From: Mayfieldus sp963740555
Lineage (GTDB): Bacteria > Actinomycetota > Thermoleophilia > Solirubrobacterales > 70-9
Length of the DNA stretch: 64,000 nt
Direction of reading: 5' to 3'
NCBI GenBank assembly: GCA_963740555.1
Contig: CAVUES010000007.1
Coordinates: forward strand, 124,001-188,000
In this document: piece by piece, positions 33,374 to 41,434 of the stretch
Layout of the letters: each line of letters begins with the position of its first letter
How positions within the stretch are numbered: position 1 is the first letter of the stretch
Notes under the pieces: model-generated
What the model was told of the DNA's origin: nothing
Database searches by the model: none
The model's input: only the letters and a program-made list of their open reading frames with translations
Program-made: the position numbers and the translations under genes

Positions 33374-35540
33374 GTGAGCGCCGGTGGCTACGTCGCTGGC
33401 GTGGTCGAGCTGGCGATCATGCTCGGGTCGCTCGGATTCGCGGCGACGCGGCTCCGGGCTCGGCTGCTCCCGGCCTGGGAGGGGGCACCCGCGCGGCTGG
33501 CCGACGCGATCCTCGGCATCGCGCTGCTGATCTGGGTCGGCGAGGTGCTGGGCGTGGTTGGCCTGCTTCGGGAGGGATCGCTCGTCGTCGCCTGCGCCGC
33601 CGTCGGCCTCGCGTCGCTGCTGGTCCGCCGCACCGGGCGTCGAGGGGAGAGCCCGCCCGCCCAGCCGGTCGAGCCGCTGGCGATGCTGATCGCATTCGGC
33701 GTCGTGGCGCTGCTGTTCGCCCACTGGGGCCTGGAGACCAAGGTCGCGCTCAACAACGGGGTCAACAACTTCGACTCGCTCTGGTACCACCTCCCCTACG
33801 CCGCCGATATCGCCCAGAGCGGCTCGGTGACGGGCTTTCACCACACCGACACGGTCTTCCTCAACTGGTTCTATCCGCAGAACTCGGAGCTGATCCACGC
33901 GATGGGGATGCTGGTTTGGGATCGCGACACGCTGTCGCTGTTCGTGAACCTCGGCTGGCTCGCCCTCATCCTGCTCGCCGCCTGGTGCATTGGGCGTCCG
34001 TGGGGCCGCGGGCCCCACTGCATCGCCGCAGCGGCGCTCGTCCTCGAGGCGCACACGCTGATCTTCCGCGAGCCCGGGTCGGGCAAGAACGACGTCGTCG
34101 CGGCGGCCCTGGTGCTCTCCGCCGTCGCACTGCTGGTCAGCGGCTGGGCGGCGCATAGATCCCAGGCCGGAGGACCGAGGAACGAGGAACGAGGAACGTC
34201 GCCCTCGGTTGGAATGGATTCGAGTGTTCTGGCGATCGCCGGCCTCGCCGCGGGGCTCGCCGTCGGCACCAAGCTCACCGTGCTGGCGACGGTGGCGGCG
34301 CTCACCGCAGTCGTCTTCGCCCTGCCTGCTCCCCGGGCCCGGCTGCGTGCCCTGGCGATCTGGATCGCCCCCCTGCTCGCCGGCGGCGCCTTCTGGTACC
34401 TGCGCAACCTGATCGCAGTCGGCAACCCGATCCCTCAGGTCCGGCACCTCGGGCCGCTGAACCTGCCGGGGCCCGAGCGCCTGCAGACCGCTCGCCCCGA
34501 CTTTCCGATCGTCCACTACGCGACCGATACCGGGGTCTGGAAGGCCTATTTCGGGTCCGGTCTGCACGAGGCGTTCGGCATCCTCTGGCCGCTGGTGATC
34601 GGCGCGGCGATAGTCGGGGCGCTGCTGGTGATCGCGCGGCGCCGCTATTCGCTGCTTCAGCTGCTGGGAGGGGCGGCGCTGTTCGGGCTCGCGGCCTATC
34701 TGGTGACCCCGCTGAGCGCCGCCGGCGAGCAGGGCGCCCCGATCGCCTTCAAGATCAATATCCGCTTCGCGATTCCGGCATTGCTGATCGGCCTGGTCCT
34801 GCTGCCGCTAGGTCGTGGGCTCTCTGGCCGGCGAGCGGGTTGGGCGCTGCTCGCGGCGCTGCTGGTCGTGATCGCGATCACCGACCGCTCCGATGCCGTG
34901 CTGCGCGAGCCGGAGCGAGGCTTCGGAGTCCTGGTGGCGCTGCTGGCGGTCGCGATCCCTGCGGCGCTGCTGCTCTTGCGCCGCCAGGGGATCCTCGATG
35001 CCTGCGGCACTCGGCGCCGGGCTCGCCGGCCTGGCGCTGGTCGTGGCTGCGATCGGCTACCCGGTGCAGCGCGACTACCTGCAGTCACGCTGGCGCAATT
35101 TCGATCCCGACCAGCACCTGGATTCCGCCTATCGCTGGGCCGCCGACCTGCGCGACCGACGAATCGGGCTTGCGGGCACGACCACCGGCTTCCTTGGATA
35201 CGGCTTCCACGGCAAGGACCTCTCCAACCACGTGCAATACCTGGGCCAGGCGGATCCCCACGGGTCCTTCAACGCGATCCGCACCTGCTCGGCCTTTCGC
35301 CGCGCCGTCAACTCGGCCGACCTCGATTACCTGGTCACTGGCCCGTTTCTGAACTTCGCCCACCAGAGCCGGCCCAAGTTCTCTCCCGAGGCCGGCTGGG
35401 TTCGGACCGACCCGGCGCTGCGCCCGATCAGCCGCGATGGGGCGGGCGTCGCCCGGGTGACGGTGTGGAAGCTCGACGGCCGGCTCGATCCCGGCGGCTG
35501 CGCCGACCTACGGGTTCCGACGACCTATCTGCCCAAGTGA
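33374..35540 (+). CDS. GT-C/GT39-like glycosyltransferase, apparent frameshift
   Basis: A large membrane protein of dolichyl-phosphate-mannose-transferase type. NNFDSLWYHLPYAADIAQSGSV is the luminal catalytic-type loop, followed by about ten spans. Coding moves from frame 2 (33374 to about 34990) to frame 3 (about 34989 to 35540), at a GGGG run (34987-34990); deleting one G joins the frames and continues PAALGAGLAGLALVVAAIG. The downstream part is the soluble C-terminal domain. A sequencing error and a real mutation are both possible. A period-7 repeat adds residues at 34172. Confidence 0.75.
34172..34199 (+). repeat. Heptanucleotide tandem repeat (4 units) inside a gene
   Basis: GGACCGA, GGAACGA, GGAACGA, GGAACGT, in frame in a loop of the glycosyltransferase (GGPRNEERGTS). 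Confidence 0.85.
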
Positions 35541-35579
35541 CCTGGCAGCGCACGCCCGTCTGGCCCTTGCTGGGGCGGG

Positions 35580-35585
35580 TAGCCT
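35580..35585 (+). promoter_or_regulatory. TAGCCT hexamer, 6 nt before GTG 35592
   Basis: TANNNT hexamer, then GGAGGC, then GTG. The GGAGG is too close to the start to work as a normal Shine-Dalgarno, favouring a leaderless start. Confidence 0.55.
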
Positions 35586-35591
35586 GGAGGC

Positions 35592-35921
35592 GTGAGCTAC
35601 CCGCTCGAGAACGCGCTGTTTCAGTGGGAGGAGGGCTACCGGCGGCTCGAGGAGCTCCGCGACGACCCCCGCGACTACCGCCGGGCCGCCAGAGTGGTGG
35701 ACGCGATTCGCGACGAGCTCAGGCGCCGCATCGGCCCCACCTTCCGCGCCGGCCAGCTCGCCGACCTCTACTCGCAGGGCACGGACTGGTTCGCGGAGAT
35801 CGCGGAACGCATCGGCCCGAGCGCGGCTATTGACCCGGGCTGGCTCGGTGACGCGGCGTTCTGGCTCTACCTGCGGGGGGCGAGCGACTACGCCGGCGGG
35901 CGGCAGGTGGTCATGGACTGA
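35592..35921 (+). CDS. Conserved hypothetical protein, all-helical
   Basis: A 109-residue soluble protein, rich in Arg, Glu and aromatic residues, predicted mostly helical (ENALFQWEEGYRRLEEL, RAARVVDAIRDELRRRIG, GQLADLYSQGTDWFAEIAER). No family recognised. It is convergent with the acidic/basic protein at 35984, with a double-hairpin element between. Confidence 0.7.
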   Translation: MSYPLENALFQWEEGYRRLEELRDDPRDYRRAARVVDAIRDELRRRIGPTFRAGQLADLYSQGTDWFAEIAERIGPSAAIDPGWLGDAAFWLYLRGASDYAGGRQVVMD

Positions 35922-35924
35922 TGG

Positions 35925-35988
35925 GCCGATGCCGTTATTAGGCATCGGCAGTGGCATGTCAGGCGGCCGAAGGCCGCCGCAAGTTATT
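35925..35988. repeat. Double-hairpin dispersed element, copy 6
   Basis: Hairpin A here is GCCGATGCC-N7-GGCATCGGC (35925-35949), a different sequence from copies 1 and 3. Hairpin B (35962-35978) is GGCGGCC-GAA-GGCCGCC, the same as copy 3. The tail GCAAGTTATTC contains the stop codon of the minus-strand gene. Confidence 0.88.
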
Positions 35989-36544
35989 CGTTGTCGGGCG
36001 CGTCCGACTCGTCTGACCCGGAGCGACGGATGACGATCTGCTCGGGCTCGATCGTCACCGTGACCTCGCGGTGCCCGGCCCAATGCTCGGAGTAATTCGG
36101 GTTGTCCTGAACCGCCGGGTCCAGCCAGAGGCCGAAGCCGTCCTCGCCGTGATCGAAGGTCGCCTCGAGCGGCCGCCGCGAACGGCGACCGCGGCCTCCG
36201 CGCCGACCGCGTCGGCGCCGTCGCCGCGGGCGGCCCTCGGCCTCGCTTCCATCCGATTCCTGCCGCGATCCATCCTCGGCGCCCTCGTCGTCGGCGTCTT
36301 CCCCCTCGTCCTCGTCGGCCTGGTCGGCCGCCGCAGCCTCGATCTCGGCCTCGATCTCGTCGCGTAGATCGACGTCGGTCCCACCTGCGTCCTCGTCGTC
36401 GGCGGAGAGGCCGTGCTGGCGGCGGAAGTCGCGAAGCTCCGATGCGCTGACCTCCAGCTGGTGGGCGATCCATGCGTCGGTGCGGCCCTGTCGAACCCAG
36501 GCGCGGATCTGGTTGAGCTGCGAGCGCAGTGACTTTGGAGGCAT
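35984..36544 (-). CDS. Unknown protein: HTH-like N-terminus, acidic then Arg/Gly-rich linker
   Basis: A 186-residue protein. Residues 1-45 look like a small helix-turn-helix (LNQIRAWVRQGRTDAWIAHQLEVSASELRDFRR). A long Asp/Glu/Ala stretch follows (about 50-105), then an RGR-rich segment (RPRRRRRRGRRGGRGRRSRR) and a short beta-rich C-terminus. The acidic and RGG-like tracts suggest a nucleic-acid-binding protein. Function unknown. Its TAA stop lies in repeat copy 6. Confidence 0.75.
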   Translation of the reverse strand: MPPKSLRSQLNQIRAWVRQGRTDAWIAHQLEVSASELRDFRRQHGLSADDEDAGGTDVDLRDEIEAEIEAAAADQADEDEGEDADDEGAEDGSRQESDGSEAEGRPRRRRRRGRRGGRGRRSRRPLEATFDHGEDGFGLWLDPAVQDNPNYSEHWAGHREVTVTIEPEQIVIRRSGSDESDAPDNE

Positions 36545-36625
36545 GCGAGGCGGCGAGTCTAGACGACCTTTGAAAGGCGCCGCCCGACCACGGTTCCCCT
36601 CGGCGGTAAGTGCGTCAGAGTTGTA

Positions 36626-36684
36626 AGCTGATCAGCTCGGTTACTTAATTTTGAGTAACAGGACGAAGTTCAAGTTGCGGGAGG
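36626..36684 (+). promoter_or_regulatory. csrA leader: two palindromes and a strong Shine-Dalgarno
   Basis: AGCTGATCAGCT (36626-36637), then GTTACT-N8-AGTAAC (36640-36659), then GGGAGG (36679-36684) 4 nt before ATG 36689. TTGTAA (36621) and CTTAAT (36644), 17 nt apart, may be a promoter. GGA motifs after the hairpin and in the SD could bind CsrA itself. Confidence 0.6.
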
Positions 36685-36688
36685 CAAC

Positions 36689-36913
36689 ATGCTCGTACTC
36701 ACGCGTCGCACCAGGCAGAGCATCATGATCGGGGATGAGATTGAGCTCTCGATCCTCTCGGTGTCGGGCGAGAAGGTCCGCATCGGGATCGAGGCGCCCG
36801 AGACCGTTTCTATCTTCCGCAAGGAGGTGTATCTGCGCATACAGGGCGAGCGCGGGATCTCCAATGGAGCGGGAGAGCTTCAGGAGTTGGAGCCGGCGCG
36901 CAGTGCTTCCTAG
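36689..36913 (+). CDS. csrA: Carbon storage regulator / translational regulator CsrA
   Basis: A 74-residue dimeric RNA-binding protein. MLVLTRRTRQSIMIGDEIELSIL with the first-strand Leu-Thr-Arg and the RNA-contacting VRIGIEAPETVSIFRKEVY (family IxAPxxvxvhReEvy) are intact. It represses translation at GGA sites. Most Actinobacteria lack CsrA, so this is a useful lineage marker. The flagellin and FliW genes usually linked to it are not in the window. Its stop overlaps the convergent gene by 4 nt. Confidence 0.95.
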   Translation: MLVLTRRTRQSIMIGDEIELSILSVSGEKVRIGIEAPETVSIFRKEVYLRIQGERGISNGAGELQELEPARSAS

Positions 36914-37149
36914 GCCATAAGCCAGGAGAGCGCTTCGAACATCGCCACGACGACCGTCACGACGGTCAGCGTCAGGCAGACAATCAAAACGCTGAACCGC
37001 ACCTTGCCCTTCTGTTCGGTACGGGCGATTCGGCGTGCCCGCGAACGGTTGGCGGCGCGACGTCGAAGTTGCTCACGACGGCGACGCTCGAGCGACGTCT
37101 CCTGCTCGAACGCGACCTCAAACTGCGAAATGCTCTGACGCATCTTCAT
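36910..37149 (-). CDS. Small single-pass membrane protein
   Basis: A 79-residue protein: a charged coiled-coil-like N-terminus (FEQETSLERRRREQLRRRAANRSRARRIARTEQKGKV) and a C-terminal hydrophobic segment (FSVLIVCLTLTVVTVVVAMF). The likely orientation is N-in. No family recognised. ATG 37149 was preferred over the longer frame to 37257. Confidence 0.65.
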   Translation of the reverse strand: MKMRQSISQFEVAFEQETSLERRRREQLRRRAANRSRARRIARTEQKGKVRFSVLIVCLTLTVVTVVVAMFEALSWLMA

Positions 37150-37284
37150 CGTCGACCACCTGAGAGCCGGGTTTCCCGCTCGCCAAGCCAAGGGGCGGCG
37201 GAATCGCTCGCAACCTAGCAGAGCCACGCGAAGGTCCCCGCCGCACACTTGATGCACTCGTGGCTAGTATCGCGACGGCGGCGC

Positions 37285-37833
37285 TCAGCAGGCGCCCCAG
37301 AGCCCGCGCCCGGCCAGCCCGGCTTCTCGGGCGAGGCGGTGAAAGAGGCCGGCGTGGGAGTCGTTTGGCGGGATGGTGAGGGTGCGCGCATAGCCGAGGC
37401 GGACGAGGCGCGCGTTGACGAATCGACCGCCGAGGTAGACGTAGGCCAGCAGGCGCCCGTAGACGTCGCGGCGCTCATGGTCGTAGACCAGTCGCACGAA
37501 CCGGTGCTCGACCAGCCGGTGGTTGAACGAGCTCGCTTGCGGCCCGAAGCACTGGATTGGGGTGCCGGGCTTGACAGTCTCCGGCGTGTCGATCCCGATG
37601 TAGCGGACCTCGTCGTCGCGGCCGGCGATGCTGACCTCGACAGTGTCACCGTCGATTACGCGGCTCACGTAGGCGCGCTGACCGAGTTGCTCGTTGCTCG
37701 TTGCGCGTTGCTCGATCGAGGGCCCCGGACCTCCCTGGTCCCCGCGATCGGAGAGAAGGACCAGCGTGAGCAGGGCGAGCAGCAAGAGGCTGCCGATCCC
37801 GCCGGCGCGAGCGTGTCTGCCGATGGTGCTCAC
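37285..37833 (-). CDS. Exported thermonuclease (SNase family)
   Basis: A 182-residue Staphylococcal-nuclease-like protein with an N-terminal signal or anchor (GIGSLLLLALLTLVLLS). Motifs: RVIDGDTVEV, YIGIDTPET, the catalytic Arg/Glu in HERRDVYGRLLAYVYL and LGYARTL. Ca2+-dependent cleavage of DNA or RNA is expected outside the cell. The linker between anchor and domain (EQRATSNEQL) is encoded by a heptanucleotide repeat. Confidence 0.9.
   Translation of the reverse strand: MSTIGRHARAGGIGSLLLLALLTLVLLSDRGDQGGPGPSIEQRATSNEQLGQRAYVSRVIDGDTVEVSIAGRDDEVRYIGIDTPETVKPGTPIQCFGPQASSFNHRLVEHRFVRLVYDHERRDVYGRLLAYVYLGGRFVNARLVRLGYARTLTIPPNDSHAGLFHRLAREAGLAGRGLWGAC
37687..37714 (-). repeat. Heptanucleotide tandem repeat (4 units) inside a gene
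   Basis: TTGCTCG, TTGCTCG, TTGCGCG, TTGCTCG on the plus strand (CGAGCAA-type on the coding strand). It encodes part of the SNase linker. Confidence 0.85.
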
Positions 37834-37932
37834 GCCCGTTCAAGGGCCCGGTGGCGGAACCTCTCCGCATTCGCATTCAGTCCCCCGGCGCGCCGTCTGA
37901 TCCCGACCCCAGTATAGGGCGGGGTCTCGCCT

Positions 37933-39045
37933 ATGGAACACCGCTTTCGGGGCACTCCGTTCACGGTTGGCATCGAGGAGGAATTGATGCTGATCGACGC
38001 CGACACCCTCGAGCTCGAGCAGGGAATCGAGGCGATTCTCGACGACCTTGGAGCGGAGCACAGCGAGCGGGTGAAGCCCGAGCTGATGCAGTCGGTGCTG
38101 GAGATCGCGACGGCGCCGCACGAGAGCGTCGCAGGCGCGGCGCAGGAGCTGCGCGGGCTGCGCGAGACGGTGCGTGCCGCGGCGGGGCGCCACGGGATGC
38201 TGATCGCCGCGTCCGGCACCCATCCCACGGCGCTCTGGGAGGACCAGCTGATCGTCGAGCGGCCGCGCTATGAGGAGCTTGCCGCCGAGCTCGGCTACAT
38301 CGCCCGCCGGGAATTGATCTTCGGCACCCACGTGCACGTCGGGGTCATCGGGCCGAACAAGGCGATCTACATCGCCGACAGCATCCGCAAGCACCTTCCT
38401 CTGCTGCTCGCCCTGTCGGCGAACTCGCCGCTCTGGCGAGGCGAGGTGACCGGGATGATGTCCACCCGCACGCCGGTCTTTCGCGCCTTTCCGAGGGTCG
38501 GCATCCCGCCGCATTACGGGAGCTGGGAGATCTACTCGCGCCGCGTGAAACTGCTCACCGAGGCGGGGGTGATCCCCGACTACACCTACCTCTGGTTCGA
38601 CGTCCGTCCGCATCCCAGGCTCGGCACGGTCGAGGTCCGAGTCTTCGACCAGCAGACGCGCCTCGACAACACCGTCGCTCTGGCGGCCCTCGTCGTCGCC
38701 CTGGTCCACCGCTACTCGACCTTGTTCGACGATCAGGAGGCGCTGGTCGAAGTGCCCACTGAGCTGATCGACGACAACAAGGTGCGCGCCGCTCTGCGCG
38801 GCACCGACGGAGAGCTGGTCGACTTCCCGCGGCCCGAGCAGCTCCCCGCTACCGAGATGGCGAGCAGGCTGCTCGAGGAGCTGGGCGAGCATGCGCAGGA
38901 GGTCGGCTGCGATGCGGAGATGGAAGGCGTTCGGGCCCTGATCGACGGTGGGACCGGAGCGCACCGCCAGCTCGAGGTGCTGGAGCGCAGCGGCGACCGC
39001 AAGGCGCTCGTGCGGGCGCTCTGCGAGGCGACCGAGCCCGCCTGA
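37933..39045 (+). CDS. Carboxylate-amine ligase (YbdK / GCS2 family)
   Basis: A 370-residue glutamate-cysteine-ligase-like enzyme. Family features: FTVGIEEELMLID at the N-terminus, KPELMQSVLEIATAPH, FGTHVHVGV and the late TVEVRVFDQQTRLDNT. YbdK-type enzymes have weak glutamate-cysteine ligase activity; the true substrate is uncertain. ATG 37933 lies about 15 nt after TATAGGGC. No obvious partner gene; the rhomboid-like gene follows. Confidence 0.9.
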   Translation: MEHRFRGTPFTVGIEEELMLIDADTLELEQGIEAILDDLGAEHSERVKPELMQSVLEIATAPHESVAGAAQELRGLRETVRAAAGRHGMLIAASGTHPTALWEDQLIVERPRYEELAAELGYIARRELIFGTHVHVGVIGPNKAIYIADSIRKHLPLLLALSANSPLWRGEVTGMMSTRTPVFRAFPRVGIPPHYGSWEIYSRRVKLLTEAGVIPDYTYLWFDVRPHPRLGTVEVRVFDQQTRLDNTVALAALVVALVHRYSTLFDDQEALVEVPTELIDDNKVRAALRGTDGELVDFPRPEQLPATEMASRLLEELGEHAQEVGCDAEMEGVRALIDGGTGAHRQLEVLERSGDRKALVRALCEATEPA

Positions 39046-39080
39046 GGTGCCAACCGAGAGGCGCGGGCTGTCCAGGTGGC

Positions 39081-39086
39081 TATGCT
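39081..39086 (+). promoter_or_regulatory. TATGCT hexamer, 6 nt before GTG 39093
   Basis: TANNNT hexamer, then CGGGGC, then GTG 39093: leaderless-type architecture. Confidence 0.6.
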
Positions 39087-39092
39087 CGGGGC

Positions 39093-39911
39093 GTGACCGC
39101 GCCTGAGTTGAGCGTCGTCTGCAAGAGCTGTGGATCGGAGGTCAGCCCCTATGTGACCGAGTGCCCTTACTGCGGGGCTCGGCTGCGCAAACGCGCCCCG
39201 AAGTTGCAGCGCCGCGGGGAGGGTCTGGAGGCGCGAAAGCCGCGGCGGCGCCGGCGCCTGAGTTTCGGCCGACCCCGAGTCGAGGCTCTGGGCAGGCGCC
39301 CATACGCGACGATCGCGGTGATCCTCGCTTCCGCGGGGGTGCTTCTCGTCCAGCGGGCGACCGGCGACTCGCTCTACGAGCTGGGCGGGATCGCGGCGCC
39401 GGTCGGCTCCGACTGGTGGCGTTTCCTCACCGCCCCGTTCGTCTACGCGGACATCGGCTACCTGTTCGTAGTCGCCTTGGCGCTCGTCCTCTTCGCCCCG
39501 GGGCTCGAGCGGCGGTTGGGAAGCGTCGCGACGCTTCTGCTCCTGGTCGCGTGCGGCGCCCTGGGGATGGTCGCAGCCGACGCGATCGACCCCGTTCACG
39601 GCGCCGTGACCCAAGGGCTTCACATCCAGAGCCGTCTGCTGGGCGACCTTCCATTTCCGATTCCATATGGCGTCTCGGGCGGCAATGGGATCGCTCTGGG
39701 CGCTCTGGGCGCCTGGCTCGCGATCCGCTACTCCGAGGCTCGCAACGCGATCGACCAGGACTTCGATTGGATCGGGGTCGCCGTCTGTGCTGCGGTGTTG
39801 CTCCTGCTGCCCGCGGTCGAGGACGCGGCGAGTGTTTGGGCCGGGATCGCGGGTGGCCTGGTCGGGCTGCTGGCTGGATTCGCGGCTGCCACGGTCCGGC
39901 CGACCGAGTAG
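39093..39911 (+). CDS. Zinc-ribbon rhomboid-like membrane protein, probably inactive
   Basis: A 272-residue protein. The N-terminus has a zinc ribbon (Cys10, Cys13, Cys24, Cys27), then an Arg-rich linker, then about six membrane spans of rhomboid type (SDWWRFLTAPFVYADIGYLF). The serine motif GVSGG is present. The catalytic His expected in the last span (in an HLGG-like motif) appears to be replaced around SVWAGIAGGLVG, and the loop-1 His is absent. This suggests a pseudoprotease that binds membrane proteins without cutting them. Confidence 0.8.
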   Translation: MTAPELSVVCKSCGSEVSPYVTECPYCGARLRKRAPKLQRRGEGLEARKPRRRRRLSFGRPRVEALGRRPYATIAVILASAGVLLVQRATGDSLYELGGIAAPVGSDWWRFLTAPFVYADIGYLFVVALALVLFAPGLERRLGSVATLLLLVACGALGMVAADAIDPVHGAVTQGLHIQSRLLGDLPFPIPYGVSGGNGIALGALGAWLAIRYSEARNAIDQDFDWIGVAVCAAVLLLLPAVEDAASVWAGIAGGLVGLLAGFAAATVRPTE

Positions 39912-39918
39912 CTTCGCG

Positions 39919-40590
39919 GTGCCCGACAAGTTCACCCAGATGAGCGCCGAGCTGCACCGCTACGCGGTCGAGCACAGCGATGGCGACGACGAGCTGATGC
40001 GGCGTCTCGTCGACGAGACCGAGCGCGAGGCCGGAGCCAGCGTGGAGATGCTCACGTCACCGGAGCAGGCGACGATGATGACCGTGCTCGTGCGGGCGAT
40101 CGGCGCTCGCCGGGCGCTCGAGTTGGGCACCTTCACCGGCTACGGGTCGATCGCGATCGCCCGCGGCCTGCCCAGCGACGGCACCCTGATCACCTGCGAC
40201 GTAAGTGATGAGTGGACCGGGATCGCGCGTCGCTACTTCGACGAGGCGGGCCTTGCGAACCGAATCGACCTGCGGCTGGGACCGGCGCTGGACACCCTGC
40301 GCGAGCTGCCCGAGGACCGGCCCTTCGACTTCGCCTTCATCGACGCGGACAAGGGCAGCTACCCGGCCTACTACGAGGAGTGCGTTCGGTTGCTCCGCGG
40401 CGGAGGCCTGATCGCGATCGACAACGTCTTCTACGGGGGCGAGGTGCTGTCCGACGGAGATGGGGGAGACCGCGGCCAGTACGCCGCGGAGGTCCGCGAG
40501 CTCAACGACCGGATAGCCGCCGACGATCGGGTGCTGAGCACGATGCTCAGCGTCGCCGACGGGGTGACGCTGGCACTGAAGCTGGATTAG
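39919..40590 (+). CDS. SAM-dependent O-methyltransferase (CCoAOMT-like)
   Basis: A 223-residue class I methyltransferase of the catechol/caffeoyl-CoA O-methyltransferase family. Motifs: RRALELGTFTGYGSIAIARGLP (SAM loop), TLITCDVSDE (acidic residue binding the ribose) and FDFAFIDADKGSYPAYYEE, with the metal-binding Asp. Substrate unknown. GTG 39919 gives the family N-terminus (DKFTQMSAELHRYAVEHS). The gene begins 7 nt after the rhomboid-like stop. Confidence 0.9.
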   Translation: MPDKFTQMSAELHRYAVEHSDGDDELMRRLVDETEREAGASVEMLTSPEQATMMTVLVRAIGARRALELGTFTGYGSIAIARGLPSDGTLITCDVSDEWTGIARRYFDEAGLANRIDLRLGPALDTLRELPEDRPFDFAFIDADKGSYPAYYEECVRLLRGGGLIAIDNVFYGGEVLSDGDGGDRGQYAAEVRELNDRIAADDRVLSTMLSVADGVTLALKLD

Positions 40591-40633
40591 CGACCCAGCG
40601 CCGAGCGGTCGCGTCGCGTAGGTTGCGGATCCG

Positions 40634-41422
40634 ATGGAGCGGGAAAGTTGGCTTGAACTGAACCTGCGCGGCATGCAGGCCGCCTTTTCCAGCTTCGCCC
40701 GCTCGGCGGGCGCGGAGCTGCTGGAGCGGGACCGAGTGATCGCGGTTGTGAACCCTGCGGTGCCCGAGCGCTCGGTCTTCAACAGCGTCGTCTATCTCGA
40801 CCCCGAGGCTCTCGCGGCGTCCTATGACGAGCTGGCCGCCGCCTATGCGGAGGCCGGCTGCTCGTGGACCGTCTGGGTTCCCGAGAAAGACAGCGCGTCG
40901 GCACAGATGCTCGATCGGGCCAGCCACACGCTGGATGCCAAACCGCGGGCGATGGGCATTGAGCTGGCCGGGATCGCCGAGCCCGACCTCTCCGGCCTCG
41001 ACTGGACCGATCAGGGCGAGGCCGAGGAGATGGCTTCGCTCAACGACGCCGCATACGGATACGAGCCCGGCACGTGGGTCAGGGGGATGGGCCGCGGAGC
41101 CGAGGAGCTGCACGTCTATCTGGCACGGGTCGACGGAAAGCCCGCGGCGACGGTCTGCTCACGCGACGCCGCCGGGGATTGCGCGATCTGGATGGTGGCG
41201 ACGGCCGAATGGGCGCGGGGGAGGGGGCTCTCGACCGCGCTGATGCGAAAGGCGATATTCGACGGCGCGCGGCGCGGTTGCCGCACCTCGACCTTGCAGG
41301 CAACCAAGCTCGGCGCCCCGGTCTATCGCCGCATCGGCTACGAGGACCTAGGAGCGCTGGGGATGTGGGAATTCCGACCACCGGAACTGGCCGCCCAGGG
41401 GCAGCCTGGCGCGCCGGCCTGA
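40634..41422 (+). CDS. GNAT-family N-acetyltransferase
   Basis: A 262-residue protein with a GNAT domain in its C-terminal half: CAIWMVATAEWARGRGLSTALMRKAIFDGARRG (acetyl-CoA loop RGRGLS), LGAPVYRRIGYEDLG (motif B). The N-terminal half (SSFARSAGAELLERDRVIAVVNP) resembles the partner domain seen in paired-GNAT proteins. Substrate unknown. TAGGTT lies 9 nt upstream of ATG 40634. Confidence 0.85.
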   Translation: MERESWLELNLRGMQAAFSSFARSAGAELLERDRVIAVVNPAVPERSVFNSVVYLDPEALAASYDELAAAYAEAGCSWTVWVPEKDSASAQMLDRASHTLDAKPRAMGIELAGIAEPDLSGLDWTDQGEAEEMASLNDAAYGYEPGTWVRGMGRGAEELHVYLARVDGKPAATVCSRDAAGDCAIWMVATAEWARGRGLSTALMRKAIFDGARRGCRTSTLQATKLGAPVYRRIGYEDLGALGMWEFRPPELAAQGQPGAPA

Positions 41423-41434
41423 GCCCAGCGAGCC

